This document shows positions 26,783 through 35,020 of a DNA stretch of 64,000 nucleotides, piece after piece. Under the pieces are notes generated by a model. The model did not search any database, was not told the DNA's origin, and was given only the letters and a program-made list of their open reading frames with translations. A program made the translations under genes and the position numbers. Source of the DNA: Lysobacter capsici (GTDB lineage Bacteria > Pseudomonadota > Gammaproteobacteria > Xanthomonadales > Xanthomonadaceae). The first letter of the stretch is position 1; each line of letters opens with the position of its first letter. The stretch covers positions 1,922,001 to 1,986,000 of the forward strand of contig NZ_CP076103.1 in the NCBI RefSeq assembly GCF_018732085.1. Direction: 5' to 3'.

Positions 26783-27742
26783 TCACGCCGCGGCGAAGCG
26801 ATCGGCGAGCGCATCGGTCGCCGTCACCAGCGCATCCACGATCGCCGGGTCCGCTGCGCTGTGTCCGGCCAGGACGATCTTGAGTTCGGCTTCCGGCCAC
26901 GCCGCGGCGAGGTCGATCGCGCTCCTCGCCGGGCAGATGATGTCGTAGCGGCCTTGCACGATCGTCGCCGGTATCTGGCGGATGCGATCGACGTCGCGCA
27001 GCAGCTGATCGGGCTGCAGGAACACCTGGTGGCGGAAGTAATGCGCCTCGGCGCGCGCGACGCTGATCGCCACGCGCGGTTCTTCGAAATTGCCCGCTTC
27101 GTCCGGGTCGTGGATCAAGGTCGTGCTGCCGCCTTCCCAGTAGCCCCATGCTTTCGCCGCGGCCAGGCGCACCGCCGGGTCGTCGCTGTCGAGCCGGCGC
27201 CAATAGGCTTCGGTCAGATTGTCGTGCTCGGCTTCGGGGATGTGGGCGAGGTAATGCGCCCAGCGTTCGGGGAAAATCCAGCGCGCGCCGCCGTCGAGTT
27301 CCTGGAACCAGCGCAGTTCGCCCGGCCGTCCCAGGAAAATGCCGCGCAGCACCAGGCCGAGCACGCGTTCGGGATGCGCCTGGGCGTAGGCGAGGGCGAG
27401 GGTGGAGCCCCACGAGCCGCCGAACACCACCCAGCGCTCGATGCCGAAGTGCTCGCGAATGGTTTCGATATCGGCGACCAGGTGCTGGGTCGTGTTGTCG
27501 CGCAATTCGGCATGCGGCGTCGACTTGCCCGCGCCGCGCTGATCGAACAGGACGATCCGATAGCGCTTGGGATCGAAAAAACGACGGTGATACGGCGATA
27601 CGCCCGCGCCCGGCCCGCCGTGCAGGAACACGACCGGCAGGCCGTCGGGGTTGCCGCATTCTTCGATATGCAGTTCGTGCAGATCGCTGACGGCCAGGCG
27701 GTGAGTGCGGTACGGCTCGATCTCGGGGTAAAGCTCGCGCAC
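26783..27742 (-). CDS. pip: Proline iminopeptidase
   Basis: The 319-residue alpha/beta hydrolase has the signature HGGPGAGVSPYHRRFFDP, nucleophile elbow GGSWGS, acid in VQGRYDIICP and histidine in LAGHSA. Together with FDQRGAGKSTPHAEL this is the proline iminopeptidase family (peptidase S33), which removes N-terminal proline. Start is GTG at 27742. Cytoplasmic; monocistronic. Confidence 0.95.
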   Translation of the reverse strand: MRELYPEIEPYRTHRLAVSDLHELHIEECGNPDGLPVVFLHGGPGAGVSPYHRRFFDPKRYRIVLFDQRGAGKSTPHAELRDNTTQHLVADIETIREHFGIERWVVFGGSWGSTLALAYAQAHPERVLGLVLRGIFLGRPGELRWFQELDGGARWIFPERWAHYLAHIPEAEHDNLTEAYWRRLDSDDPAVRLAAAKAWGYWEGGSTTLIHDPDEAGNFEEPRVAISVARAEAHYFRHQVFLQPDQLLRDVDRIRQIPATIVQGRYDIICPARSAIDLAAAWPEAELKIVLAGHSAADPAIVDALVTATDALADRFAAA

Positions 27743-27837
27743 GGCGGTGGTTCCGTTGGGTTTTCCCGAGCATAGCCGCGCGCGGCCTTGGCGTCTTTGC
27801 CCGGCTCAACCGTCCTGGCGATGCCGCGCGGACGGTT

Positions 27838-28953
27838 TCATTGCCCGGCCTGGGTGCGCAGGTAGGCGACGAACTCGGATTCCTTGCCGATCATGTCGAG
27901 GATCGGCAGAACGGTTTGATAGCCGACCGCGCTGTTGGTGAAGATCACCGTGCCGCTGCGATCGGCCAGATCGATATAGCCCAGGGTGAATTCGCCCTTG
28001 TCCATGCCGGTGTGCATGAGCACGGTGCGTTCGCCGAAGCGCAGCACTTCCCAGCCCAGGCCGAAGCCCACCGCGTCGGGGCAATGCACGGCCTTGGCGC
28101 CGGCGCAGGTGTTGGCGCGAGTGTCGGCCTGGACCTGGCGGCGTTGCGCGGCGATGTCGGCGCTGAGGTGGTCGCCGCGAATGACGTCGAGCATGAAGCG
28201 CGCGTAGTCGCTGGGCGTGGTGTACAGGTCGTCGGCCGCATTCCAGTCGGTGCTGGCGAAATCGGCCGGTAGGGTCTTGCCGGCCTTGTCGGTCGGCATC
28301 GCATACGCGCCGCGCAGGCGCGCCTCGTCGCGGAACGTGGTGCGGGTCATGCCCAGCGGCTGGAACAGGCGTTCGCGCATCAACGCATCGAACGGTTTGC
28401 CGGTCTTCTTCTCGGCGAAGCGAGCGACGTATTGGTAACCCTCGCCCGAGTAACCGACGCTTTCGCCGGGCGCGTGCAGCAAGCGCAGCGTGCCGTCGGT
28501 CTGGTAACGCCAGTTCGGCAGGCCGGTGCGATGGCTCAGCGCCAGCCGCGGCGTCAGTTGCTTGCTGCGTTCGTCGCCGGCCAGGTCCGGGTCGACCCAG
28601 GTCGGAGCCATCGACTCATCCAGCGACACGACGCCGTCGGAAGCCAGTTGCAGCACGACCTCGGCCGCGACCGGCTTGGTCATCGAGGCGATGTTGTAGA
28701 GCGTGTCGTGGGTGGCGGCCACGCCGGGGCTCTGCTCGCCGTAGGTCGCGACGAAGGCGAGGCGGCCGTTTTCGATGCGGGCGAAGGAAACACTGGGGAC
28801 GCCGGTTTTTTTCAGCAGCGCGGGCAGTTCGCTGTCGAAACGCTTGGCCAAGGCCGGCGGCGCAGCGGGTTCGTCGGCGCGGGCGGGCGGGGCGGCGCCC
28901 AGGCCCAAGCCCAAGCCGATCGCGACGAATACAGCGGCGTTCAACACATTCAT
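27838..28953 (-). CDS. Exported serine hydrolase, class C beta-lactamase / DD-peptidase fold
   Basis: The 371-residue protein has a signal peptide (AAVFVAIGLGLGLGAAPPARA) and the penicillin-binding fold: SMTK (SxxK nucleophile), YSGEGY (YxN position) and HTGMDKG (KTG box variant). The variant boxes point to an esterase or D-amino-peptidase-like enzyme rather than a true beta-lactamase. ATG 28953 is preceded by AAGGA. Confidence 0.88.
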   Translation of the reverse strand: MNVLNAAVFVAIGLGLGLGAAPPARADEPAAPPALAKRFDSELPALLKKTGVPSVSFARIENGRLAFVATYGEQSPGVAATHDTLYNIASMTKPVAAEVVLQLASDGVVSLDESMAPTWVDPDLAGDERSKQLTPRLALSHRTGLPNWRYQTDGTLRLLHAPGESVGYSGEGYQYVARFAEKKTGKPFDALMRERLFQPLGMTRTTFRDEARLRGAYAMPTDKAGKTLPADFASTDWNAADDLYTTPSDYARFMLDVIRGDHLSADIAAQRRQVQADTRANTCAGAKAVHCPDAVGFGLGWEVLRFGERTVLMHTGMDKGEFTLGYIDLADRSGTVIFTNSAVGYQTVLPILDMIGKESEFVAYLRTQAGQ

Positions 28954-29158
28954 GAGGCGGTCCTTGCAGGCGCGGAAGGGGGCGCGCGCATGTTCCCGCA
29001 ACGCCCTGTCGCAGAGAAGCATCCGATGCAGTCGGGGCGGGCAGGGTTGCAGTCGGTCTTGCATCGCCTGTGCCGCCGCAGCCCATTCGCCCGCAGGCGA
29101 TTTTTCCCCGCATGGCGGCTAGAATGCGCCGGCCGCTTCGTTTCGATGCCGGCGCTGC

Positions 29159-29244
29159 GCGAAAGTGGCGGAATTGGTAGACGCACTGGATTTAGGTTCC
29201 AGCGGGTAACCCCCGTGCGGGTTCGAGTCCCGCCTTTCGCACCA
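29159..29244 (+). tRNA. tRNA-Leu(TAG), prophage integration site
   Basis: Acceptor GCGAAAG / CTTTCGC, anticodon stem CTGGA / TCCAG with loop TTTAGGT (TAG), a long variable arm GCGGGTAACCCCCGT and encoded CCA. The phage integrase gene begins its 3' side 28 nt downstream, so the 3' half of this tRNA very likely forms attL and is restored by the phage sequence. Confidence 0.95.
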
Positions 29245-29271
29245 CGCAAATCATTGAAAACCCTAGCGGGA
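29221..29271. other. Probable attL region
   Basis: This is the junction between the tRNA-Leu 3' end and the integrase stop codon. Integration into tRNA 3' ends is usual for tyrosine integrases. The exact core cannot be set because attR lies outside the window. Confidence 0.5.
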
Positions 29272-30561
29272 TCAATGAGTTGTTTTCGAGATGTCCCGGA
29301 TGTGGGATGGGTTGTGGTCTTGGATTGATTGCGTTTCCGCAATCGGTGACGTTCCCGCCGTGTAACCCTGGAGTGCGCTGAGGGCTTCGACCTTGGTCGA
29401 GATCAACGCCTTTGCGTAGATGTTGCCGGTGGTCTCGATCTTCGTGTGGCCGAGCCACTCCTGGACCAACTTGAGGTTTCCGGTCTTGTTGAGCAGGCGC
29501 GTGGCGCAGGTGTGCCGCAGGCAGTGGATGACGCACTCCGGCTCGTTCGCGAGAGAGGTTTCCTTTTTCGCCAGGCTCCAGAGGGCCTGAGCGCGCCGTT
29601 TGTTCAATCCCATAAATGGGCCACGTCCCCCGAGAGCGCGCCTGCGGTCCAGCAGCCTGCGCACCCGGTCGGTAGCCGGAGTGGTGCGTGTCCGACCGCC
29701 CTTTTGCTCTCCTGCGCGCCAGAACCGGATTCCGATCATGTTGGGCGCACCGGCGACACCGGCCTCGATCTCGACCACATCCCGCCAGGTGACCTTGTAC
29801 GCCTGAGCGTGCCGACAGCCGATGTCCGCGAGGAACACGAGGACATCGTGGTAGTCCGCGGCATCGCGCACGATCGGGTGCCCGCCGGCCGGGCCTTCGG
29901 GGCGCTCGTCGAGCTTGAGGAAGGCACTGAATATCTCGGCTTCCTCGGACGATGTGAGTGTGAACAAGCGCGCGCTGTCCGCTTCCGAGGTCTGCCGATA
30001 GTGCGGGATGTCGCGGTGGTACTGCCCAGCGCGCTTTGCGAAACGCAAGACGGCGAGCAGGCAGAAGAGCTTCCGGTTGATCGTGGCGGGGCTGTTCTCG
30101 CTGTCTGCGAGCGTCTCGACCAGCTCATCAACGGTTTCCTGGTCGATCGAGGCGACCGGCTTGGACTGGCCGAGAATCTTCTGGAGCATTCGGCAGTTCG
30201 TCGCGTAGGTTTCGCGCGAGGTCGCCAGTGCCCAGCCCTTCGACTTACCGTGTCCCTTGCGATCCGCGAGGGTTAGGTCGCACGCCTGCTTGAAGTTCCA
30301 GGCTGTTTCGTTCGCGCGGCGAAGGGCTGAGATGGTGGTGTAGGCGGTGCCGCGGATCAACGCCTTTAGTTCTTGCTTAGTGACCGACGGGTCGGCCTGG
30401 ATCGCATCTAGGACTATTTGCTCGCGGCGTAGAGCCAGTGCTTTATCTCGCGTGCCGGATGAGAGCCGCTCGCGGCGATGGCCGGACTGCACGTCGATCA
30501 TGTAGACGCGGCGGTCAGCTTCGCCCGCACTCGGGCGCTCGCCCTTGAGACGCAGGGGCAT
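29272..30561 (-). CDS. Tyrosine recombinase / phage integrase
   Basis: The 429-residue protein has an N-terminal arm-binding region, a core-binding SAM-like domain (residues ~95-185) and a catalytic domain with Arg in DIGCRHAQAYKV, the HCLRHTCATRL box (H-x2-R) and LGHTKIETTGNIYAK (H and the nucleophilic Tyr). It inserts and excises the prophage at tRNA-Leu. It follows the MarR-like gene by 17 nt in the same direction, so both probably share a promoter. Confidence 0.95.
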   Translation of the reverse strand: MPLRLKGERPSAGEADRRVYMIDVQSGHRRERLSSGTRDKALALRREQIVLDAIQADPSVTKQELKALIRGTAYTTISALRRANETAWNFKQACDLTLADRKGHGKSKGWALATSRETYATNCRMLQKILGQSKPVASIDQETVDELVETLADSENSPATINRKLFCLLAVLRFAKRAGQYHRDIPHYRQTSEADSARLFTLTSSEEAEIFSAFLKLDERPEGPAGGHPIVRDAADYHDVLVFLADIGCRHAQAYKVTWRDVVEIEAGVAGAPNMIGIRFWRAGEQKGGRTRTTPATDRVRRLLDRRRALGGRGPFMGLNKRRAQALWSLAKKETSLANEPECVIHCLRHTCATRLLNKTGNLKLVQEWLGHTKIETTGNIYAKALISTKVEALSALQGYTAGTSPIAETQSIQDHNPSHIRDISKTTH

Positions 30562-30578
30562 ATTGGATTCCTCAGGGT

Positions 30579-30950
30579 TTAACGGCCCTTCGGTTCCAGG
30601 GCCTTATTGACTTGGGTGGTGAGGCGCTCGATGAACTGCGAGCCCTTCGGGGTGACGTACAGCAGATTGCGGCGACGGTATTCGGGATCAGGCCGCTGTT
30701 GTATGAAGTCCTTTCCCGGCTTTCGATTCTTATCCAGCTCGCTCCAATCCATTACGTTGCGAGAGATGCTGGAAGTTGTGAGGCCCTTTACGTGCTGCGC
30801 TACGTCGATCTGCTGTAGGCCAGGGTTACGCGCGGTAGCAACGAGGGTAAGAATCTTGTGGGCGATGATGTCGCCGTCTACTTCTTCCCGGAACGTTTCT
30901 AAGGCGGTGTGCAGCACCCGCAGCAGTTCATCCGAAGTGAGCTGGGTCAT
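30579..30950 (-). CDS. MarR-like winged-helix regulator
   Basis: The 123-residue protein is a winged helix-turn-helix: helices with IAHKILTLVATARNPGLQQIDVAQHV, recognition-helix region TTSSISRNVMDW, and a wing ending LLYVTPKGSQFIERLT, which is typical MarR ending. No CI- or Cro-like repressor is seen in the window, so this is the best candidate lysogeny or integrase regulator. A promoter with paired CAATTG palindromes lies upstream. No clear ribosome site at the ATG. Confidence 0.75.
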   Translation of the reverse strand: MTQLTSDELLRVLHTALETFREEVDGDIIAHKILTLVATARNPGLQQIDVAQHVKGLTTSSISRNVMDWSELDKNRKPGKDFIQQRPDPEYRRRNLLYVTPKGSQFIERLTTQVNKALEPKGR

Positions 30951-31010
30951 GGCGTAGGAATCCGTGGATGTGGGACAGCCGAACCCACACTGGATTCAGC
31001 CAATATGTGA

Positions 31011-31039
31011 AATATGTCCCTCAATTGAGACAATTGCAA
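31011..31039 (-). promoter_or_regulatory. Candidate promoter with paired operator for the MarR-int operon
   Basis: On the minus strand, -35 TTGCAA and -10 CATATT are spaced by 17 nt, 61 nt before the regulator ATG. Two CAATTG palindromes (31022-31027 and 31031-31036) lie in the spacer and -35, a plausible site for self-repression. AATATGT is also directly repeated next to it. The remainder of 30951-31296 shows no convincing gene. Confidence 0.5.
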
Positions 31040-31296
31040 TACCGAGACCGATCACAGTTCTTCTGTTATCGATACGGTCCCGCCAGAACCCTTTTTGCCA
31101 GGGCGTAGGGCGGCAGAAGTGCAGGGTGACTCTGAAAAAAGGGATGTATAACACTGCCGATTCCTACGTCTCTAATGTGGGCCAAGTTGCGCTACGGGGT
31201 GGGGAGAAATGGCACGAATCTGTGTTCAACCTGCCATGCAATTCACTGTGCCCCAGGTCTTGCGCAACATGCCGTCGGTTCTCGCCACCACGGGTT

Positions 31297-31416
31297 CTAG
31301 GCGCTCCAAATGAGTGCGACCCAACCACCGCATAGCAGTGCCACTCCCCCGATTAGCATCGCGAGGAAGATCGCCTGTCCGAGGCGGATGAATGTGGTTT
31401 CCAGGAACCCCTTCAC
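31297..31416 (-). CDS. Phage small membrane protein, 39 residues
   Basis: One transmembrane helix (AIFLAMLIGGVALLCGGWVALIW) after a short amphipathic start VKGFLETTFIRLGQ. The GTG start overlaps the previous stop as GTGA, the start habit seen throughout this prophage. Role unknown. Confidence 0.5.
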   Translation of the reverse strand: MKGFLETTFIRLGQAIFLAMLIGGVALLCGGWVALIWSA

Positions 31417-31514
31417 GTCCACGAATCCGTGTCGTCGAAGGGATCGAAGAGATGCCCGGTGCTGTCCTGGTAGAGCAGCGGGCGGCCGTACTGATCGGCA
31501 ATCAATGTGACCAC
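31413..31514 (-). CDS. Phage small hypothetical protein, 33 residues
   Basis: Sequence begins VVTLIADQYGRPLLYQD and ends in an acidic FDDTD tail. GTG start at 31514 with GGGAG about 9 nt upstream; coupled to the next gene. Role unknown. Confidence 0.45.
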   Translation of the reverse strand: MVTLIADQYGRPLLYQDSTGHLFDPFDDTDSWT

Positions 31515-31601
31515 TTGGGAGTCTCCCTGTGTAAGACATAAGCCCCGCGTGGCTCGCAGGGCTGTGAGATGGATAGGCGCTCTTTCTGCACTCTCAGCCG
31601 G

Positions 31602-31997
31602 TCACGTCTCAGCAGGTGAGCTGGCCGCTTCGAACGCTTCCAGCGCGGCCTGCGCTTTCTCTCGGAGCCGCAGGCACAGCTGCGCGCCCGACATTGGCGT
31701 CAGCTTGAACGCGCGACCGTCGAGCATCAGCGCGGTCACCTGCCGGCCTTCCCACGGAAGCACGGTGAGCACCGCACAGAACGGCGACTTGCAGTCCGGG
31801 CCGTACTCGGCGGCGCCGTTGGCGCCCTCGTAGCGGATCGCCCAGCGTCGCGAGAGAGCGCTGCGCGGACCGAAGTCGAACAGGGCGACTTGCCCGTGGC
31901 AGGAAGAGCACCCAGTCTGCGGAACCAAGCTGAGGCAGGTGCAGCCCTGCTGATCGAGCGCGCGGATCGCGTCGGAGAACTCGCGGAAGGCGTTCAT
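31602..31997 (-). CDS. Phage hypothetical protein with cysteine cluster, 131 residues
   Basis: The N-terminal half has CTCLSLVPQTGCSSC, followed later by CKSPFC, which could hold a zinc. The C terminus is a helix rich in Ala and Glu. Its ATG overlaps the upstream stop by 4 nt. No family recognised. Confidence 0.6.
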   Translation of the reverse strand: MNAFREFSDAIRALDQQGCTCLSLVPQTGCSSCHGQVALFDFGPRSALSRRWAIRYEGANGAAEYGPDCKSPFCAVLTVLPWEGRQVTALMLDGRAFKLTPMSGAQLCLRLREKAQAALEAFEAASSPAET

Positions 31998-32458
31998 GCG
32001 ATCACCGCCTGTGCGCGAGTCGCAGTCCAGTCGGATTCGCCGGTGGCGATCAAGTGGCGGATGGTGCGAGCGGCCCAGGCCGGATCGTTGTAGTCCTTGA
32101 GGTCGCCACCGAAGAACAGCTCCGGGCTGAACAGTCGCATCGCGGTCGAGTCGGACAATCCGAGCAGTTGTGCGGCCTGATCGCGCACATCGCGCCAGGT
32201 CAGTTCGGCCGGAACCGGCGTGTTGCCGTTGCGATACGTCCGATCATCGGCTTCCTCGACGAGATCGCTCATGTCGCCATAGAACTGCACGCACGCACCT
32301 GCGATGCAGCACGTGGTTTGACACTCGGTCGGCTTCGACGGGTCGAACTCGTCGATGTTCTTGACCAGGATGCCGCGCGTGATGTCGAACGTGATCTTCT
32401 CGTGCTTCGCGCCGGCTTCGAGCCACTGGGCGAGGGTGGTGAGTCTTTCGGTGTTCAT
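31994..32458 (-). CDS. Phage hypothetical protein, 154 residues
   Basis: The protein is soluble with a CQTTCCIAGAC cluster near residue 50 and the later segment LLGLSDSTAMRLFSPELFFG. Phage proteins with this cysteine cluster and a helical DSTAMRLF region occur in early regions, but function is unknown. Coupled to the next gene by ATGA. Confidence 0.65.
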   Translation of the reverse strand: MNTERLTTLAQWLEAGAKHEKITFDITRGILVKNIDEFDPSKPTECQTTCCIAGACVQFYGDMSDLVEEADDRTYRNGNTPVPAELTWRDVRDQAAQLLGLSDSTAMRLFSPELFFGGDLKDYNDPAWAARTIRHLIATGESDWTATRAQAVIA

Positions 32459-32475
32459 CGGTCATCTCCAGAAAT

Positions 32476-32500
32476 GAAAAAGGCGACCTCGCGGTCGCCT
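32476..32500 (-). terminator. Terminator in the early-type gene block
   Basis: Minus-strand stem GGCGACC-GCGA-GGTCGCC followed by TTTTTC, between the genes at 32528 and 32458. Confidence 0.75.
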
Positions 32501-32527
32501 CGGGTGTGAACTCGGGTTGTGTGGTTG

Positions 32528-32830
32528 CTACTTCGGAGCGCGTGCAGCTCGGCGCTCAGCGCTTCGCTTAGCTCTCTCGTCGGCGGTGCCGTAGAACGCG
32601 TCAATCCACCGCTCGACGCCGTAGCAGGCCCGGCGGACGTTGCGGTCGCGGGCGTACAGCGTGTGGTGTTTGCTGGTGTGGATCATGATGCCCACGCCGT
32701 GCTCGTCGGGGCGGAGTACGGCGACCGCTGAGCAGTTGAAGCGGAGCACGACCGATCCAGTCAAGGCCCGGGCGTCGAGCCAGGAGTAGGGCGCGGCGAG
32801 GATCGTGTGTTCGCGGTCGGGGACTTCCAT
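32528..32830 (-). CDS. Phage hypothetical protein, 100 residues
   Basis: A mixed alpha/beta small protein with a very basic C terminus (ERAKRSAERRAARAPK). The core VVLRFNCSAVAVLRPDEHGVG could be a beta sheet. No family recognised. First gene before the terminator at 32476-32500. Confidence 0.5.
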   Translation of the reverse strand: MEVPDREHTILAAPYSWLDARALTGSVVLRFNCSAVAVLRPDEHGVGIMIHTSKHHTLYARDRNVRRACYGVERWIDAFYGTADERAKRSAERRAARAPK

Positions 32831-32887
32831 GCGGGAAGGCTACGGCGCCTGAATCTCAGCGCGTGAGCCGCCCGTCGGGTTAACGGT

Positions 32888-33136
32888 TCAGCGATGGTCT
32901 GCGCCCGTCTGTCCCCGGGTCAGCACGAAGAGCTGCGACTCAGCGTGCTTGCGTGCTTCGTCTGCGTTGTCGTGTTGCGTCTCGATAGGCGAGAACCCGC
33001 AGCCGGGCGTCCACACGAGAGAGATCGCAAATCGGCTGTAGTCGTGGACCGTGGCCCAAAACGAGTTCGACCCGCCGGCTCCGAAGTGCTGCACGCCAAA
33101 GTACGGCTTGCTCCAGCCTTCGAGGTTGCGCTTCAT
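32888..33136 (-). CDS. Phage hypothetical protein, 82 residues
   Basis: Soluble, aromatic-rich N-terminal half (GWSKPYFGVQHFGAGG, SFWATVHDYSRFAISLVW). ATG overlaps the upstream stop by 4 nt. Function unknown. Confidence 0.5.
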   Translation of the reverse strand: MKRNLEGWSKPYFGVQHFGAGGSNSFWATVHDYSRFAISLVWTPGCGFSPIETQHDNADEARKHAESQLFVLTRGQTGADHR

Positions 33137-33435
33137 GCAACCCCCAGGATGCTCAGGATTTCGTTGTAGTCGTCGGCGGTGGGAACGCGCTCAGCCGCGT
33201 TGATGGCTTCGTCGTATGCGCGCACCTGAGCAATTGCGTTCCAGCCGTCAACGAGGCGCTGCGCGTTGGCGTGATCTTGTGCGGTCCAGACGACCGAATC
33301 GAAGTCCGGGTCGTCAACCGTCTGAATGTCGGGGTCGTGTTGGATGATGGCGATGACCCCTGCGTCGGTGCAGAGGGCCATGTCGGCGCCGTGCGTCGCG
33401 GCCAGCGGTTCGATACGCAGTTGGTCAGGCTTCAT
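33133..33435 (-). CDS. Phage hypothetical protein, 100 residues
   Basis: Acidic protein (HDPDIQTVDDPDFDSVVW) with a helical C terminus. Sits between two genes with 4-nt overlaps on either side, so it is translated as part of the series. Function unknown. Confidence 0.55.
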   Translation of the reverse strand: MKPDQLRIEPLAATHGADMALCTDAGVIAIIQHDPDIQTVDDPDFDSVVWTAQDHANAQRLVDGWNAIAQVRAYDEAINAAERVPTADDYNEILSILGVA

Positions 33436-33623
33436 ACTTCGATCTCCCAGCTTTCAATTTCAGACACCAGCGGGCCGCCTAACACGCGCCCCTGTGCATC
33501 GCGGATGACGCGCAGGGTGCCGCCGGGCGGATAGGGTTCGTCCGTCACGCTGGCGACGTGTGCGGCGCGATTGCGGAAGCGCAGGCCGGTGCCCGCGCAA
33601 CGAGTGACGTAGGTGATGACCAT
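33432..33623 (-). CDS. Phage hypothetical protein, 63 residues
   Basis: Short beta-rich protein (GTGLRFRNRAAHVASVTD, GTLRVIRDAQGRVLGG). Coupled to the next gene by a 4-nt overlap. Function unknown. Confidence 0.5.
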   Translation of the reverse strand: MVITYVTRCAGTGLRFRNRAAHVASVTDEPYPPGGTLRVIRDAQGRVLGGPLVSEIESWEIEV

Positions 33624-33630
33624 GCGGACC

Positions 33631-33819
33631 TCAGTAGTTGAATTCTTCGCAGAAAAGATCGATCTCTTCGGCTGTCATGCCGGCGTGCTCGCCGCTGCAC
33701 GTGAGGATGTCGCCCACGTCGCCGTCGTTCGGTGTCACGGTGCCGGCGTCGAGGGAGAATTGCAGGAGCCGTAAGCCGGCCAGGATCGCGTCGCGTTCCT
33801 TGTTGCTGAATGCGCTCAT
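33631..33819 (-). CDS. Phage hypothetical protein, 62 residues
   Basis: Small acidic protein with two predicted helices (KERDAILAGLRLLQFSLD and AEEIDLFCEEFNY), similar in style to anti-restriction or early modulator proteins, but no homology can be claimed. Confidence 0.5.
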   Translation of the reverse strand: MSAFSNKERDAILAGLRLLQFSLDAGTVTPNDGDVGDILTCSGEHAGMTAEEIDLFCEEFNY

Positions 33820-33828
33820 GGCGTGGCC

Positions 33829-34464
33829 TCACATTTGGCTTGCGGCAGCGCGAAGCCGTTCGAATCGATCGGCTCCCACTGCGCGCCGGAGCTTCGCCCC
33901 GTGCTCCCGGCACGCTTCGTAGGTCTCGCGCGCTTTGATGCTGTCGGAGCTATAGCCGTAGTCGTCGGCCCAGTCGACGAAAGTGTCGAAGTCGAGCGCG
34001 GACGCGTCCATCGCGAGGGAGAAAATTACGTCCGCGAGTTCCGGCAGGATCGCCCGACCAGCGCCGCGACTCACGCCGGTAGGGTTGGAGTTCATGGTCC
34101 TAATCAGCCGTACTTCGCGGCCCGTTGCGCACTCGTGGGCTATCGCTTCGCGGCGCAGCCGGGCGGTGTAGCTGTTTTCCTTGCCCACGTGCGGATCGAG
34201 CTGTTTCGCCGTGAGCTTGTTCGCTGGACAGTACCCTGACCCCATCATGTAATCCGTGTCGAGAACGGGCCGACCATCACTGAGGATCGCGACCTGATAG
34301 TTGAGCGACGGGTGCTGCTCGGCGCGGTTGCGTGAATGCTCGAACGGAACGAACGTGACCCGCATCGTGACCGTAGGGGACTCGGCGAGGATCGCGACGA
34401 CTGCGGCGCGTGCCTCTTCGGGTGTGTAGTCGTGCGCTTCGGCGTTGGCGCGGTCGTTGCTCAT
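33829..34464 (-). CDS. Phage hypothetical protein, 211 residues
   Basis: The C-terminal segment LDFDTFVDWADDYGYSSDSIKARETYEACREHGAKL, interrupted here by variation, resembles a domain often seen in uncharacterised phage proteins of early regions. The N-terminal half is beta-rich (VTMRVTFVPFEHSRN, NYQVAILSDGRPVLDTDYMMG). Function unknown. Confidence 0.7.
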   Translation of the reverse strand: MSNDRANAEAHDYTPEEARAAVVAILAESPTVTMRVTFVPFEHSRNRAEQHPSLNYQVAILSDGRPVLDTDYMMGSGYCPANKLTAKQLDPHVGKENSYTARLRREAIAHECATGREVRLIRTMNSNPTGVSRGAGRAILPELADVIFSLAMDASALDFDTFVDWADDYGYSSDSIKARETYEACREHGAKLRRAVGADRFERLRAAASQM

Positions 34465-34634
34465 GGCGTGGCTCCGTAGCAGTAGGCGAAGAGGACAGCG
34501 AGACCGAAAGCGACCAGCGCGACATCGCGCCAGCTCGAAGCCGACCGCTGAATGAGGGAGTCGGCAGACAGCTCCGCGTGCTCACCTCGACCCGTCTCAG
34601 CGGCCGGCTGTCGTTCTCTGTGGGTGTGTTTCAT
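34461..34634 (-). CDS. Phage small membrane protein, 57 residues
   Basis: Polar N terminus (KHTHRERQPAAETGRG) then one transmembrane helix DVALVAFGLAVLFAYCYGA at the C terminus. AAGGA 7 nt upstream of the ATG; stop overlaps the next ATG (ATGA). Role unknown. Confidence 0.55.
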   Translation of the reverse strand: MKHTHRERQPAAETGRGEHAELSADSLIQRSASSWRDVALVAFGLAVLFAYCYGATP

Positions 34635-34652
34635 GGGCAATCCTTGGGCATG

Positions 34653-34675
34653 AAAAAGGCCGCACTCCGGCGGCC
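34653..34675 (-). terminator. Terminator in the early-type gene block
   Basis: Minus-strand stem GGCCGC-CGGAGT-GCGGCC followed by five T residues, just upstream of the 57-residue membrane protein gene. A (GT)n run lies at 34683-34703. Confidence 0.7.
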
Positions 34676-34709
34676 GTGTCGTGGTGTGTTTGTGTGTGTG
34701 TGTAAGCGC

Positions 34710-34835
34710 TCAGGCTGCGAGCACGTGGTGGCGCTTCGTGCGACACCCCGAGAGAACGAACGAGCGCCCGACGATCCAGATGCGGACGAAGGTGACGCCG
34801 CCGACGCGTTGTCGTGTGATTCGGATGGGGATCAC
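34710..34835 (-). CDS. Phage small basic protein, 41 residues
   Basis: Begins VIPIRITRQRVGGVTFVRIWIVG and is strongly basic. GTG start overlaps the previous stop (GTGA). Probably real because of this coupling; role unknown. Confidence 0.45.
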   Translation of the reverse strand: MIPIRITRQRVGGVTFVRIWIVGRSFVLSGCRTKRHHVLAA

Positions 34836-35020
34836 AGGCCGTGCCCCACGCAGTAAGCGACCGAGACGAAAGCCCCGACGGCGATAGCCGCCATAAGACG
34901 CGCTCCCACCACGTCTAGGACTTGTGCCAATGCCGCATTGATCCCGAATTCGGGATGCACTGGGCAAAGCTTCGCCGTCGTTCTTCTTCTGGTTGAGCTG
35001 CGATGAGGTTGAGCATCCAT
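34832..35020 (-). CDS. Phage small hypothetical protein, 62 residues
   Basis: Basic N terminus and a C-terminal hydrophobic helix (LMAAIAVGAFVSVAYCVG). ATG 35020 has GAGG 5 nt upstream. It is the most upstream gene of the early-type block, next to the large gene-free region. Confidence 0.5.
   Translation of the reverse strand: MDAQPHRSSTRRRTTAKLCPVHPEFGINAALAQVLDVVGARLMAAIAVGAFVSVAYCVGHGL

Noticed and set aside
30964..31335. 123-codon plus-strand frame divergent from the MarR-like gene
   Set aside because: No ribosome site, atypical composition, overlaps the coupled small minus-strand gene and the promoter region.
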